Both the position numbers and the translations under genes were made by a program. A DNA stretch of 64,000 nt from the NCBI RefSeq assembly GCF_004522215.1, contig NZ_SDLR01000001.1:372001-436000 (forward strand), read 5' to 3'. Shown piece by piece: positions 51,897 to 59,493 of this stretch. Source of the DNA: Ammoniphilus sp. YIM 78166 (GTDB taxonomy: Bacteria; Bacillota; Bacilli; Aneurinibacillales; RAOX-1). Positions within the stretch are counted from its first letter, which is position 1. Each line of letters opens with the position of its first letter. Under the pieces are notes generated by a model. That model was not told the DNA's origin. It saw only the letters and a list, made by a program, of their open reading frames with translations, and searched no databases.

Positions 51897-52406
51897 ATGA
51901 TGTTAAAATTGCATGAGATAAGAGAAATTATTAAGTTGCTTGACCAGTCAAGTGTACAGGAATTTGATTTGGAGCACGAGGGGCTTCGGATCAGTGTGAA
52001 AAAGGGCGGACGTGTAAACCAAGTAGCTGAAGTACAAGTGCCAGTTGCCCCTGCGGTGCAGCCAGCCCCACTTCCAATTCAGACTGCTCAGGCTCCTGTT
52101 CCGGTTCACCCACCAGCGCCACAACCGCCTGCGCCTAAGCTTCCCACAGCGCAGCCAGCAGAAGAGAACTTACTAAAGATCGTCTCCCCGATGGTTGGAA
52201 CCTTTTATTCGAAGCCGGATCCAAACTCTCCTGTGTTTGTTAAGGAAGGCGACCGAGTTGGGGCTAATACCATTGTATGTATTGTGGAAGCTATGAAATT
52301 GTTTAATGAGATTGAAGCAGAAGTCACGGGAGAGGTTGTCAAGGTGTTAGCAACAGATGGTCAACTTGTAGAATATGGACAACCGTTATTTCTAGTTAAA
52401 CCTTAG
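51897..52406 (+). CDS. accB: Biotin carboxyl carrier protein of acetyl-CoA carboxylase
   Basis: Carries the biotin that moves carboxyl groups to acetyl-CoA in fatty-acid synthesis. 169 residues: N-terminal recognition region (LHEIREIIKLLDQSSVQEF), a Pro/Ala/Gln-rich flexible linker (about 50-90) and the biotinyl domain with the modified Lys in VEAMKLFNEIE. SPMVGTFYSKPDP precedes it. Unusually, accC does not follow; the next gene is the Asp23-family yqhY, driven by its own promoter. Confidence 0.95.
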   Translation: MMLKLHEIREIIKLLDQSSVQEFDLEHEGLRISVKKGGRVNQVAEVQVPVAPAVQPAPLPIQTAQAPVPVHPPAPQPPAPKLPTAQPAEENLLKIVSPMVGTFYSKPDPNSPVFVKEGDRVGANTIVCIVEAMKLFNEIEAEVTGEVVKVLATDGQLVEYGQPLFLVKP

Positions 52407-52427
52407 ATTTGCAGGTGCATGAGTGCA

Positions 52428-52456
52428 TTGTCAAAGAAGCACTCCATTGTTATAAT
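52428..52456 (+). promoter_or_regulatory. Sigma-A promoter of the yqhY-amaP unit
   Basis: TTGTCA (52428-52433), 17-base spacer, TATAAT (52451-52456) with an extended TG (448-449). It sits where accC would normally be and explains how yqhY is transcribed independently of accB. Confidence 0.8.
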
Positions 52457-52477
52457 TTAGTAGGAGGTGTTACATTC

Positions 52478-52882
52478 ATGGAGATGATTGCAGATTTTGA
52501 AAAAACCGAACTAGGCAAAATCGAGATAGCACCGGAAGTGATTGAAGTCATTACGGGCTTGGCTGCAGCAGAAGTGGATGGCGTTGCTCATATGAGCGGC
52601 GGTTTTGTTGGAGATATTGCTGAGCGCCTAGGAAGAAAGAACCTCGCTAAAGGGGTAAAAGTCGAAGTAGGCAAGAAAGAAGCAGCTGTGGATGTTTATA
52701 TCATTGTAAAGTTCGGATATAAGATCCCAGAGGTAGCTCGCAATATTCAAGAAAATGTGCGCCATGCTATCGAAAATATGACTGGTCTCAAGGTCGTAGA
52801 AGTGAATGTTCACATTGTTGATGTTGAGTTTAGAGCGGAGAAGAAAGTGGAGGTTGAAGAGCCGCCACACCGCGTAAGATAG
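52478..52882 (+). CDS. yqhY: Asp23/Gls24 family protein YqhY
   Basis: 134-residue cytosolic protein of the alkaline-shock family. The domain (LGKIEIAPEVIEVITGLAAAEVDGV ... KVEVGKKEAAVDVYIIVKFG ... VVEVNVHIVDVEF, in separate patches) is complete. In B. subtilis YqhY tunes acetyl-CoA carboxylase activity. ATG 52478 follows GGAGGTG at eight bases; an upstream open extension lies in the promoter and is rejected. AmaP, encoded next, anchors Asp23 proteins at the membrane in related species. Confidence 0.94.
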   Translation: MEMIADFEKTELGKIEIAPEVIEVITGLAAAEVDGVAHMSGGFVGDIAERLGRKNLAKGVKVEVGKKEAAVDVYIIVKFGYKIPEVARNIQENVRHAIENMTGLKVVEVNVHIVDVEFRAEKKVEVEEPPHRVR

Positions 52883-52891
52883 GTGACGGAC

Positions 52892-52916
52892 AGACCCCTT
52901 TAGGAAGGGGTCTTTC
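52892..52916 (+). terminator. Hairpin between yqhY and amaP
   Basis: AGACCCCTT (52892-52900) pairs with AAGGGGTCT (52905-52913) around TAGG, followed by TTCG. The short T-run suggests partial termination, which would lower amaP expression relative to yqhY. Confidence 0.6.
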
Positions 52917-52959
52917 GTGCTTCATACTCAGATGTTTGTAGGAGGAGGGATCTAAGCCA

Positions 52960-53523
52960 TTGAACCTATTTGATCGTTTAATATTGTCCCTTTACAGTTT
53001 GGCCTTGACCGTTCTATCCCTTATTGTGATTGCCGCGGCCATGAACCTTATACCGTATGAAGTGGTTCAAGCAAATATCTTGGCGGTATATGAGGCAGAA
53101 ACGTTAAGGTATGCGTATTTAGGTGCTGCGATCATTTTCTTCTTGATCAGCCTTAAGTTTTTGCTGCAGGGATTCCGCCGGGTCAAGGACCGCGGACAGC
53201 TAGAGGCTATCGCTCAACGCACAGACTGGGGGCATGTCAGCATTACTGTTAATACTATCGAGAGCATCGCACTTAAGGCGTCTCGTCGAGTTCGAGGGGT
53301 CCGTGAGGTGAAGAGCGTTATACGAACCGATGAAACAGGTACTTCCATCTTGATGAAATGTTCTGTCGATGGGGAAACTCCCGTACCGACTATAGTTGAA
53401 GAGGTTCAAAAAGGAGTAAAAGAGCAAGTAGAAGCCATTATTGGTATGGACGTCAAACAAGTTGATGTCAAGATTACGGAAGTTGCCCAACAACCAACCA
53501 CTCGATTAAGTCGAGTAGAGTAG
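52960..53523 (+). CDS. amaP: Alkaline shock response membrane anchor protein AmaP
   Basis: 187 residues: two N-terminal membrane helices (LILSLYSLALTVLSLIVIAAAMN and YAYLGAAIIFFLISLKFLLQG, in two stretches) and a cytosolic Asp23-like domain (about 85-180; VSITVNTIESIALKASRRVRG, ILMKCSVDGETPVPTIVEEVQ across residues). AmaP tethers Asp23 to the membrane in Staphylococcus. The start is TTG 52960, nine bases after GGAGGAGGGA. Confidence 0.9.
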   Translation: MNLFDRLILSLYSLALTVLSLIVIAAAMNLIPYEVVQANILAVYEAETLRYAYLGAAIIFFLISLKFLLQGFRRVKDRGQLEAIAQRTDWGHVSITVNTIESIALKASRRVRGVREVKSVIRTDETGTSILMKCSVDGETPVPTIVEEVQKGVKEQVEAIIGMDVKQVDVKITEVAQQPTTRLSRVE

Positions 53524-53532
53524 GGGGAATCC

Positions 53533-53751
53533 ATGTTTTGGCAGTTGTTGCGTGAACACCCGGGGAAAACGATTGGAGTCCTTAGTGGTTTAATATTAGG
53601 TTTGCTGTACATCTGGATTGGCTTTTTTAATACAGTAGTGATCTTAGTTTTTGTTGCTACAGGTTTTTACTTCGGTAGAAAATACGATAATCGGGAAAGT
53701 TTGACTGAAGTGCTGGATCGTATTTTACCCGGTAAATTTACCAAGTACTAA
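53533..53751 (+). CDS. DUF2273 small membrane protein
   Basis: 72 residues, two membrane helices with the DUF2273 pattern (REHPGKTIGVLSGLILGLLY and VVILVFVATGFYFGRKYD). Regularly found with Asp23/AmaP genes in Firmicutes and thought to belong to the same membrane-stress complex. Starts nine bases after amaP with GGGGG upstream. A short terminator follows. Confidence 0.88.
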   Translation: MFWQLLREHPGKTIGVLSGLILGLLYIWIGFFNTVVILVFVATGFYFGRKYDNRESLTEVLDRILPGKFTKY

Positions 53752-53752
53752 A

Positions 53753-53777
53753 GAAGGGCTAATGCCCTTTTTTCTTT
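53753..53777 (+). terminator. Intrinsic terminator after the DUF2273 gene
   Basis: AAGGGC (53754-53759) pairs with GCCCTT (53764-53769) around TAAT and runs into TTTTTCTTTT. A short stem but a good T tract. Confidence 0.7.
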
Positions 53778-53831
53778 TGTAATTAGGGGAAGCTAAATTA
53801 AAAATCATTTACGGTAAGGTGATGATATTCA

Positions 53832-54260
53832 ATGAAACGTCGTGAGGCGCGTGAGAAAATTGTTCAGGTGTTATATCAGATAGACATGAGAGGCATTGAT
53901 GCAAGAGAAGCAATTAAAGCTATTACGGATGAGCCATTAGAACCTCAGGATCGTGATTATTTGCAGGCTCAGGTGGAAGGCATCCTTTCACATCAAGAAG
54001 AGTTGGATGAGTCGATTAAAAAATATTTGCGTAACTGGTCGCTCGATCGTCTAGGCTTCGTAGATCGTGCGATATTAAGGCTTGCCGCCTATGAAATTTT
54101 TTACATTGAAGATATCCCGGAAAAGGTTTCAGTGAATGAAGCCATTGAATTGAGCCGAGCATTTGGAATGGAAGAGTCTGTGAAATATATCAATGCCGTG
54201 CTGGCGAACCTCGTCAAGGAAAAGCTGGGAGTGACGGAAGAGGTCATACCAAGTGAGTAA
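53832..54260 (+). CDS. nusB: Transcription antitermination factor NusB
   Basis: 142-residue helical RNA-binding protein that, with NusE, binds boxA in rRNA leaders. N-terminal RRREAREKIVQVLYQIDM-type signature and WSLDRLGFVDRAILRLAAYEI, followed by SVNEAIELSRAFG, are diagnostic. AAGGTGATG precedes ATG 53832. Its last eight bases overlap the next gene. Confidence 0.96.
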   Translation: MKRREAREKIVQVLYQIDMRGIDAREAIKAITDEPLEPQDRDYLQAQVEGILSHQEELDESIKKYLRNWSLDRLGFVDRAILRLAAYEIFYIEDIPEKVSVNEAIELSRAFGMEESVKYINAVLANLVKEKLGVTEEVIPSE

Positions 54261-55221
54261 ATTGATCCTTGGGGTGGATACGAGCAATTATCGTACCTCC
54301 CTTTGTCTTATCAATGAAGAAGGGGCCGTCGTAGCAGAGGAAAGGATGCTCCTGACGGTCAAGCCGGGGGAAAGAGGACTCCAGCAATCGGAGGCCTTGT
54401 TTCAGCACATCCAAAGGCTCCCAACGCTTGCAGAGAAAATGTCTTGGTCCGGCCATGAAATTGCCGCTGTTATCGCTAGTACCCGACCCCGCCCGGTGGA
54501 AGGCTCTTATATGCCCGTCTTTACAGCGGGTGAAAGCTGGGGGAGAGGAATAGCTACCTTCCTTGGTGTACCTTTTTATTCTACAAGTCATCAGGAAATG
54601 CATATTGCAGCTGGCGAGTTTTCTGTCACGACTCGTCCGGCGGGAAATGACTTTCTCGCTTTTCACCTCTCCGGTGGGACAAGCGAGCTTCTACAGTGTC
54701 GAAGAACAGCGCAGGGCTATGATATCGAAATTCTAGGTGGGTCATTGGATCTGCATGCCGGCCAACTCGTTGACCGGATTGGAGTAGCCATGGGTTTGCC
54801 TTTTCCGAGTGGGCCTTATCTTGAAAAGTTGGCCAATCAGGTACACGAGGATGAGTTGAGGGTTCCTGCAACTGGAAAGGGGTATCATTTTCATTTATCG
54901 GGTGCCGAAACCCAGCTCTTGAGGGCCATTGATAAAGCCTCTTATAGTAAGCCAGCGATTGCAAGAGCGACAGAACTGTGTATAGCCAAAAGCCTAGAAA
55001 AAACGATCCGTTACGCGGTGGAACAGGGGCACCCAAAAGAAGTATTGATTGTGGGAGGGGTAGCCGCCAATGCTCGGATCAAAGCTCGCTTGAAAGAGCG
55101 CTTGGAGCATCCGGCCGTAGGCTGTACCTTGTTTTTTGCTGAACCCTATTATTCAGGGGACAATGCCTTTGGTGTTGCCCGTATTGGTCTTCAACTCTGG
55201 TTAAATACGAACGTTATTTAG
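54253..55221 (+). CDS. Kae1/TsaD-domain (peptidase M22-like) protein
   Basis: 322-residue ASKHA-fold protein annotated in relatives as O-sialoglycoprotein endopeptidase-like. It keeps the TsaD metal motif HxxxH (TSHQEMH), [34 protein letters not shown] over two stretches, and the third-ligand region YYSGDNAFG. It is probably a paralogue of TsaD, which makes the t6A modification of tRNA; such copies next to nusB occur in several Bacillales and have no proven role. GTG 54253 overlaps the nusB stop, so the genes are translationally coupled. Confidence 0.82.
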   Translation: MSKLILGVDTSNYRTSLCLINEEGAVVAEERMLLTVKPGERGLQQSEALFQHIQRLPTLAEKMSWSGHEIAAVIASTRPRPVEGSYMPVFTAGESWGRGIATFLGVPFYSTSHQEMHIAAGEFSVTTRPAGNDFLAFHLSGGTSELLQCRRTAQGYDIEILGGSLDLHAGQLVDRIGVAMGLPFPSGPYLEKLANQVHEDELRVPATGKGYHFHLSGAETQLLRAIDKASYSKPAIARATELCIAKSLEKTIRYAVEQGHPKEVLIVGGVAANARIKARLKERLEHPAVGCTLFFAEPYYSGDNAFGVARIGLQLWLNTNVI

Positions 55222-55295
55222 TAATTGGATTGATTTTATTCGGATTAACAGCTAAACTAAACGTTATGAAGAAGAACAATAGGGGGATTTTCAAG

Positions 55296-56165
55296 ATGTC
55301 AGCGAAGATTATTGATGGAAAGCAAGTAGCCAAGGATATCCGGGAGGAAATTCGCTTGGAAGTGGAACAATTAAAGCGAAGTGGAGTACAGCCAGGACTG
55401 GCCGTAGTATTGGTAGGAGAGGATCCGGCTTCTCAATCCTATGTCAAGGCAAAAGCAAAGGCTTGTGAAGAAGCTGGGATCTATTCTCGTGTGATTCGAA
55501 AGTCAGAAGCGATCACAGAACAAGAACTGCTGAAACTCATTCAAGAGTTGAACGAGGACGAGCTTATTCATGGCATTTTAGTTCAGCTTCCGTTGCCTAA
55601 GCATATTTCCGAGGATGCCGTTATTCAGGCTATCCATCCTGAAAAGGATGTCGATGGGTTCCACCCCATTAATGTTGGGAATATGGTTATTGGGGCACCA
55701 TGCTATCTTCCTTGCACTCCACATGGGATCATTGAGCTTATTAAACGGACAGGGACTTCCATTTCAGGAAAGCACGCTGTTGTTGTAGGCCGCAGCAACA
55801 TCGTGGGTAAACCGGTATCGATGCTCTTGTTGCAAGAAAATGCGACTGTTTCTGTCTGCCATTCCCGTACACCGGACCTCGGCGCTATCACGAGGCAAGC
55901 GGATATTCTTGTTGTCGCAGTTGGCAAGGCCAATATGATAGGGGCTGATCACGTTGCTCCTGGAGCGGTCGTCATTGATGTGGGAGTCAATCGTGTAGAG
56001 GGCAACAAGCTCGTAGGGGACGTCTGTTTTGACGAAGTGAAGGAAGTGGCTAGCTTTATTACGCCCGTTCCAGGTGGTGTGGGGCCGATGACGATAACCA
56101 TGTTGTTGAAGAATACGGTGGAAGCGGCTAAACTGAAGAGAATTCAGGAGAAGCAGGAGGCCTAG
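55296..56165 (+). CDS. folD: Bifunctional methylene-THF dehydrogenase/cyclohydrolase
   Basis: Interconverts 5,10-methylene-, methenyl- and 10-formyl-tetrahydrofolate using NADP. 289 residues from ATG 55296 (AGGGGGAT upstream; the frame is open further 5'). Catalytic Lys in [44 protein letters not shown], the Rossmann [12 protein letters not shown], and [17 protein letters not shown] are all intact. Confidence 0.97.
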   Translation: MSAKIIDGKQVAKDIREEIRLEVEQLKRSGVQPGLAVVLVGEDPASQSYVKAKAKACEEAGIYSRVIRKSEAITEQELLKLIQELNEDELIHGILVQLPLPKHISEDAVIQAIHPEKDVDGFHPINVGNMVIGAPCYLPCTPHGIIELIKRTGTSISGKHAVVVGRSNIVGKPVSMLLLQENATVSVCHSRTPDLGAITRQADILVVAVGKANMIGADHVAPGAVVIDVGVNRVEGNKLVGDVCFDEVKEVASFITPVPGGVGPMTITMLLKNTVEAAKLKRIQEKQEA

Positions 56166-56168
56166 CGC

Positions 56169-57527
56169 TTGGAACGTCGACATGTTTTTTCCGTTGGGGA
56201 AATTAATCGCTATCTGAAAGAACTGATTGAGGGTAACCTCGAACTGCAAGATATCTGGATCCGTGGAGAGATATCCAATTTCACCCACCATAGCCGTGGC
56301 CATATGTATTTTACGGTTAAGGATGAAGAAGCCGTGATTAAGGCGGTTATGTTTGCTGGCAATAATCGGTTTCTTAAGTTTGTACCGAAGAACGGGACGA
56401 AGGTATTGGTGCGCGGTGCCGTAACCGTTTATGAGAGCGGCGGTCAGTACCAATTCATCGCAAGGGAAATGCAGCCGGATGGAATGGGAAGTCTTTATTT
56501 GGCTTTTGAACAGCTGAAGCAGAAGCTACAAGAAGAAGGCCTATTTGATGCCGACCGCAAAAGGAATTTACCGGCTTATCCCAAGGTCATTGGGGTTGTA
56601 ACAAGTCCAACGGGAGCAGCAGTGCGCGACATAGTAACCACCATTCGGAGAAGGTACCCTGTAGCCAGGGTTCTTCTCGTTCCTGTTTTGGTTCAGGGAG
56701 AACATGCCCCAAGGTCTATTAGTGAGGCTATTCAATTATTAAATCGAAGTGGTGAAGTTGATGTTTTGATCGTGGGAAGAGGTGGAGGTTCAATTGAAGA
56801 GTTATGGGCCTTCAATACCGAACTTGTTGCTCGGAGTATCGCTGTCTCAACTATCCCGGTGATTTCTGCTGTAGGCCATGAAACAGATTTTACGATCGCC
56901 GATTTTGTTGCGGATATCAGAGCAGCCACCCCGACAGCTGCTGCAGAATTAGCCGTCCCGCACATTCTTGAGTTGCGTCAGCGATTGAAATGGCTACAGG
57001 ATAAACTGCAAGGAAATCTACTCACGCGACTCAACCGATCGGCTGATCGATGGAAAAGAGCACAAAAAGCCCTAAATCATAGACATCCCCAAAAGCAAGT
57101 AGAGAACGCCAATCAAAGACTGGACCGCTTGATGGATCGCTTCTACTTGTCTATGCATCGCTTTACTAGGAACCGTCGAGTCATGCTCAACTCTACAACA
57201 CAAAAACTCCAATTCTATAATCCTAATAAGCAGTTGGGCCAGTATAAGGAAAGACTGTCACGGCTTCAAGAAGAGCTGCATAAAGAAAGTCTTCAAGTCG
57301 TAAAGCATAAACGCAACCAGCTATTGCTCACGATGGCTCGCCTTGATGGATTGAGTCCACTTAAAATCATGAGCCGCGGCTATTCTTTGGTTTACAAAGA
57401 AGGGCAGTTGGTCAAGTCGATACAACAGCTTGACCCCGGTGACGGGGTGAGAGTAGAATTAATAGATGGAACAATAGATTGCTCAGTATGGGCACTTGAA
57501 GAGAGGAAAATCGATGGAAAAAAATGA
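56169..57527 (+). CDS. xseA: Exonuclease VII large subunit
   Basis: Catalytic subunit of the single-strand DNA exonuclease VII. 452 residues: OB-fold (about 5-105; VGEINRYLKELIEGN ... SRGHMYFTVKD), catalytic domain with VTSPTGAAVRDI, IVGRGGGSIEELWAFN and PVISAVGHETDFTIADF, then a long coiled-coil region (about 280-400) that binds XseB, and a C-terminal SRGYSLVYK patch. TTG 56169 follows GGAGG. xseB overlaps its end by 14 bases. Confidence 0.97.
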   Translation: MERRHVFSVGEINRYLKELIEGNLELQDIWIRGEISNFTHHSRGHMYFTVKDEEAVIKAVMFAGNNRFLKFVPKNGTKVLVRGAVTVYESGGQYQFIAREMQPDGMGSLYLAFEQLKQKLQEEGLFDADRKRNLPAYPKVIGVVTSPTGAAVRDIVTTIRRRYPVARVLLVPVLVQGEHAPRSISEAIQLLNRSGEVDVLIVGRGGGSIEELWAFNTELVARSIAVSTIPVISAVGHETDFTIADFVADIRAATPTAAAELAVPHILELRQRLKWLQDKLQGNLLTRLNRSADRWKRAQKALNHRHPQKQVENANQRLDRLMDRFYLSMHRFTRNRRVMLNSTTQKLQFYNPNKQLGQYKERLSRLQEELHKESLQVVKHKRNQLLLTMARLDGLSPLKIMSRGYSLVYKEGQLVKSIQQLDPGDGVRVELIDGTIDCSVWALEERKIDGKK

Positions 57528-57762
57528 GTTGCAATCTCTAACCTTTGAGGATGCTCTGAAGCAGCTAGAGGCAATCGTGGACAAGCTTGAGGCTGGTGAA
57601 GTGCCGCTTGAACAAGCGATTGACCTTTTTCAAGATGGAATGCTACTTTCTCAAGTCTGCAGTCAAAAATTAGAGAAGGTAGAGCAAAAAATTGAAACAT
57701 TGCTGGAGGAAAACGGGGGTTTGGTCGTCAAGCCTTTGGAGCTTGAGGAGGATCGTAAATAG
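57514..57762 (+). CDS. xseB: Exonuclease VII small subunit
   Basis: 82-residue helical hairpin protein from ATG 57514, seven bases after GAGAGG. The signature LTFEDALKQLEAIVDKLEAG and PLEQAIDLFQDGM...C is complete. It coats the coiled coils of XseA. Starts inside xseA and ends one base before ispA. Confidence 0.96.
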   Translation: MEKNELQSLTFEDALKQLEAIVDKLEAGEVPLEQAIDLFQDGMLLSQVCSQKLEKVEQKIETLLEENGGLVVKPLELEEDRK

Positions 57763-58650
57763 ATGTTGAATTTACATAACTATCTAACGGAGAAGAAAAC
57801 ATTCATAGAGCAGGCATTGCCTGCTTTTTTGCCTACTCGCGGAGTGCCGCCTCTTTTGGCGGAGGCGATGGAATACTCCTTATTTGCCGGCGGCAAGCGA
57901 ATTCGACCGATACTACTGCTGGCCACCATTGAAGCATTTGAACAAGATCCAGTAAAAGGATTGCCAGCGGCTTGTGCCATAGAGATGATTCATACCTACT
58001 CCCTGATTCATGACGATCTGCCTGCCATGGATAATGATGATTTTCGTCGCGGAATGCCAACCAACCATAAAAAGTTTGGGGAAGCTACAGCCATCCTGGC
58101 TGGAGACGGACTGTTGACGGAGGCGTTTCGCGCCATCTGTTCGCTTCAGGATCAAGGCATAGAAGCTGCGACCGTTCTCCCGATTATATGCGAACTATCG
58201 AAGTTTGCAGGGCCGCAAGGGATGGTTGGGGGTCAGATGGCTGATTTATTAGGAGAAGGCAAACAGTTGCAGTTATCTGAACTTCAGTACATCCATCATC
58301 ATAAAACAGCAGATTTGCTCGTCTTTTGCATCCGTACAGGGGCTAGGCTCGGCGGTGCAGACGAAGCTCAGCTCGAAAAGCTCACTCGATTTGCCCGTAA
58401 TATTGGTCTTGCTTTCCAAATTCAAGACGATATTTTGGATGTCTATGGAGATGAGGAGAAGCTAGGCAAGCCAGTCGGCAGCGACACGGCCAACGAGAAA
58501 TCAACCTACCCGAGCTTAATTGGATTGGAACAAAGTCAGATAGAACTAGAACGACTGATTGTAGAAGCCAAAGAGGCTTTAGCTGAGGCTGGGGTACAAA
58601 CGCAAGTATTGGGTGCTTTAGCGGATTACATTATAAAAAGAGACCAATAA
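57763..58650 (+). CDS. ispA: Farnesyl diphosphate synthase (polyprenyl synthetase)
   Basis: Condenses IPP with DMAPP/GPP to farnesyl diphosphate. 295 residues, all-helical, with both Asp-rich Mg sites: DDLPAMDNDD (first, about 84-93) and DDILDVYGD (second, about 224-232), plus GGKRIRP at the N-terminus and GPQGMVGGQM. In the usual operon it is followed by dxs; here the OLE RNA gene lies between them with its own promoter. Confidence 0.96.
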   Translation: MLNLHNYLTEKKTFIEQALPAFLPTRGVPPLLAEAMEYSLFAGGKRIRPILLLATIEAFEQDPVKGLPAACAIEMIHTYSLIHDDLPAMDNDDFRRGMPTNHKKFGEATAILAGDGLLTEAFRAICSLQDQGIEAATVLPIICELSKFAGPQGMVGGQMADLLGEGKQLQLSELQYIHHHKTADLLVFCIRTGARLGGADEAQLEKLTRFARNIGLAFQIQDDILDVYGDEEKLGKPVGSDTANEKSTYPSLIGLEQSQIELERLIVEAKEALAEAGVQTQVLGALADYIIKRDQ

Positions 58651-58660
58651 TTTCGTCACA

Positions 58661-58689
58661 TTGAGTCTATCGGTCGTGTATGATATAAT
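58661..58689 (+). promoter_or_regulatory. Sigma-A promoter of the OLE RNA
   Basis: TTGAGT (58661-58666), exactly 17 bases, TATAAT (58684-58689), with an extended TGA just before the -10. This is one of the best promoter matches in the window and begins 11 bases after the ispA stop. The predicted RNA start is near 58696. Confidence 0.85.
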
Positions 58690-58695
58690 AACTTG

Positions 58696-59367
58696 TTGTT
58701 GAAGAGTGGTGCAGTATTCTAGTCGGTCTGCTTTCTCTGAAGGCGGGGCTAAAAATCCGCTAAAGGGCACATCGATGAAGTCCCTGGTGGAGGCTTACGA
58801 CGCCCAGTCGTGGGTTTGTGCTGGGGGTTAAGGTTTTGGGGCGATCCACAATGGCATGTGGGCGTTGACCCTGATTCCGCGGAGGCCCAAGTGCGTAGTA
58901 TGGCGTAAGCGCACGTACAGCTATGGCTTGGGGTATGAACCTGGATGTCAGCTACATATGCATGCGGCTGATGTACAGCGTAGCCTGCCTTGCGTGGTGC
59001 CGGAGGGAGTGTGGGGTTCAGTTCGCCGTGACCCATGGCCAGGTCCGGGGATCCAGTGCCATATGAAACCTGCACTGCAAAAGAGGCTAGGGGAAGTGTC
59101 AAGGCTGCCGAGGAAATCTCCTAGACTGTTCGCATGAAGCGTAAACCTGCAGGGATTAAAGTGTGGACTAAGTGGTAATCCAGTCCAATGTTTGGCGACA
59201 GCGTTGAGGCGGGTGTAAAGGGAAACCGCCAGAACGGCAACGTTCTGGTTCCCGCTTGGGAAAACCTACTGGACCTAAGCCACAGTGTTTACCTGCAGGG
59301 GGACCACTCTTCCGTCTTACATAGCCTGAAGGCATTGTCCTCACGAAGGGCTATGCCTTTTTCTTTT
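58696..59367 (+). ncRNA. ole: OLE RNA (ornate, large, extremophilic)
   Basis: Large structured non-coding RNA of about 670 nt between ispA and dxs, the classic location of OLE in extremophilic Firmicutes, where it forms an abundant membrane-bound ribonucleoprotein linked to cold, alcohol and Mg2+ stress. The region is GC-rich against its flanks and all frames are broken by stops or lack ribosome sites. Visible helices include GCGG/CCGC (58743-58760), ACGAC/GTCGT (58797-58811), CAGTGC/GCACTG (59054-59077), and an eight-pair stem CCAGAACG/CGTTCTGG (59229-59248) capped by a GCAA tetraloop. A promoter and terminator frame it. The usual partner gene oapA is not next to it. Identity rests on recalled location, length and structure, not a covariance search. 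Confidence 0.88.
59329..59367 (+). terminator. Intrinsic terminator at the OLE 3' end
   Basis: AAGGCAT (59329-59335) pairs with ATGCCTT (59353-59359) with an inner TCCT/AGGG stem, followed by TTTCTTTT. An alternative stem, CATAGCC (59320-59326) with GGCTATG (59349-59355), shares the right arm and would exclude it. Confidence 0.75.
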
Positions 59368-59441
59368 ATTAAAAAATCAAATGTCGATTCATAGGTTTTT
59401 ATGTTAACATAGTGATATTGTGCTTGGATTCACTTTTAGAG

Positions 59442-59470
59442 TTGAATAAATTGGCAATCATAGATATAAA
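59442..59470 (+). promoter_or_regulatory. Probable sigma-A promoter of dxs
   Basis: TTGAAT (59442-59447), 17-base spacer, TATAAA (59465-59470). The predicted start near 59477 would leave a very short leader containing only the GTGAGGAG ribosome site before TTG 59494. Confidence 0.45.
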
Positions 59471-59493
59471 TGAGACGAAAGTGAGGAGTTACC

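Noticed and set aside
52409..52477. Upstream extension of yqhY (open from 52409)
   Set aside because: It overlaps the promoter of the gene, and a proper GGAGGTG site points to ATG 52478.
58696..59367. Group II intron or tmRNA/RNase P as the identity of the large RNA
   Set aside because: No domain V-like AGC...GAAA hairpin with intron boundary GUGYG, no intron-encoded protein, no tRNA-like ends; location and length fit OLE better.
58749..59394. Three open frames (58749-59102 minus, 58856-59137 plus, 59188-59394 plus) inside the ispA-dxs gap
   Set aside because: None has a ribosome site or a recognisable product, and they lie inside a segment dense in RNA helices; they are by-products of the GC-rich OLE RNA.
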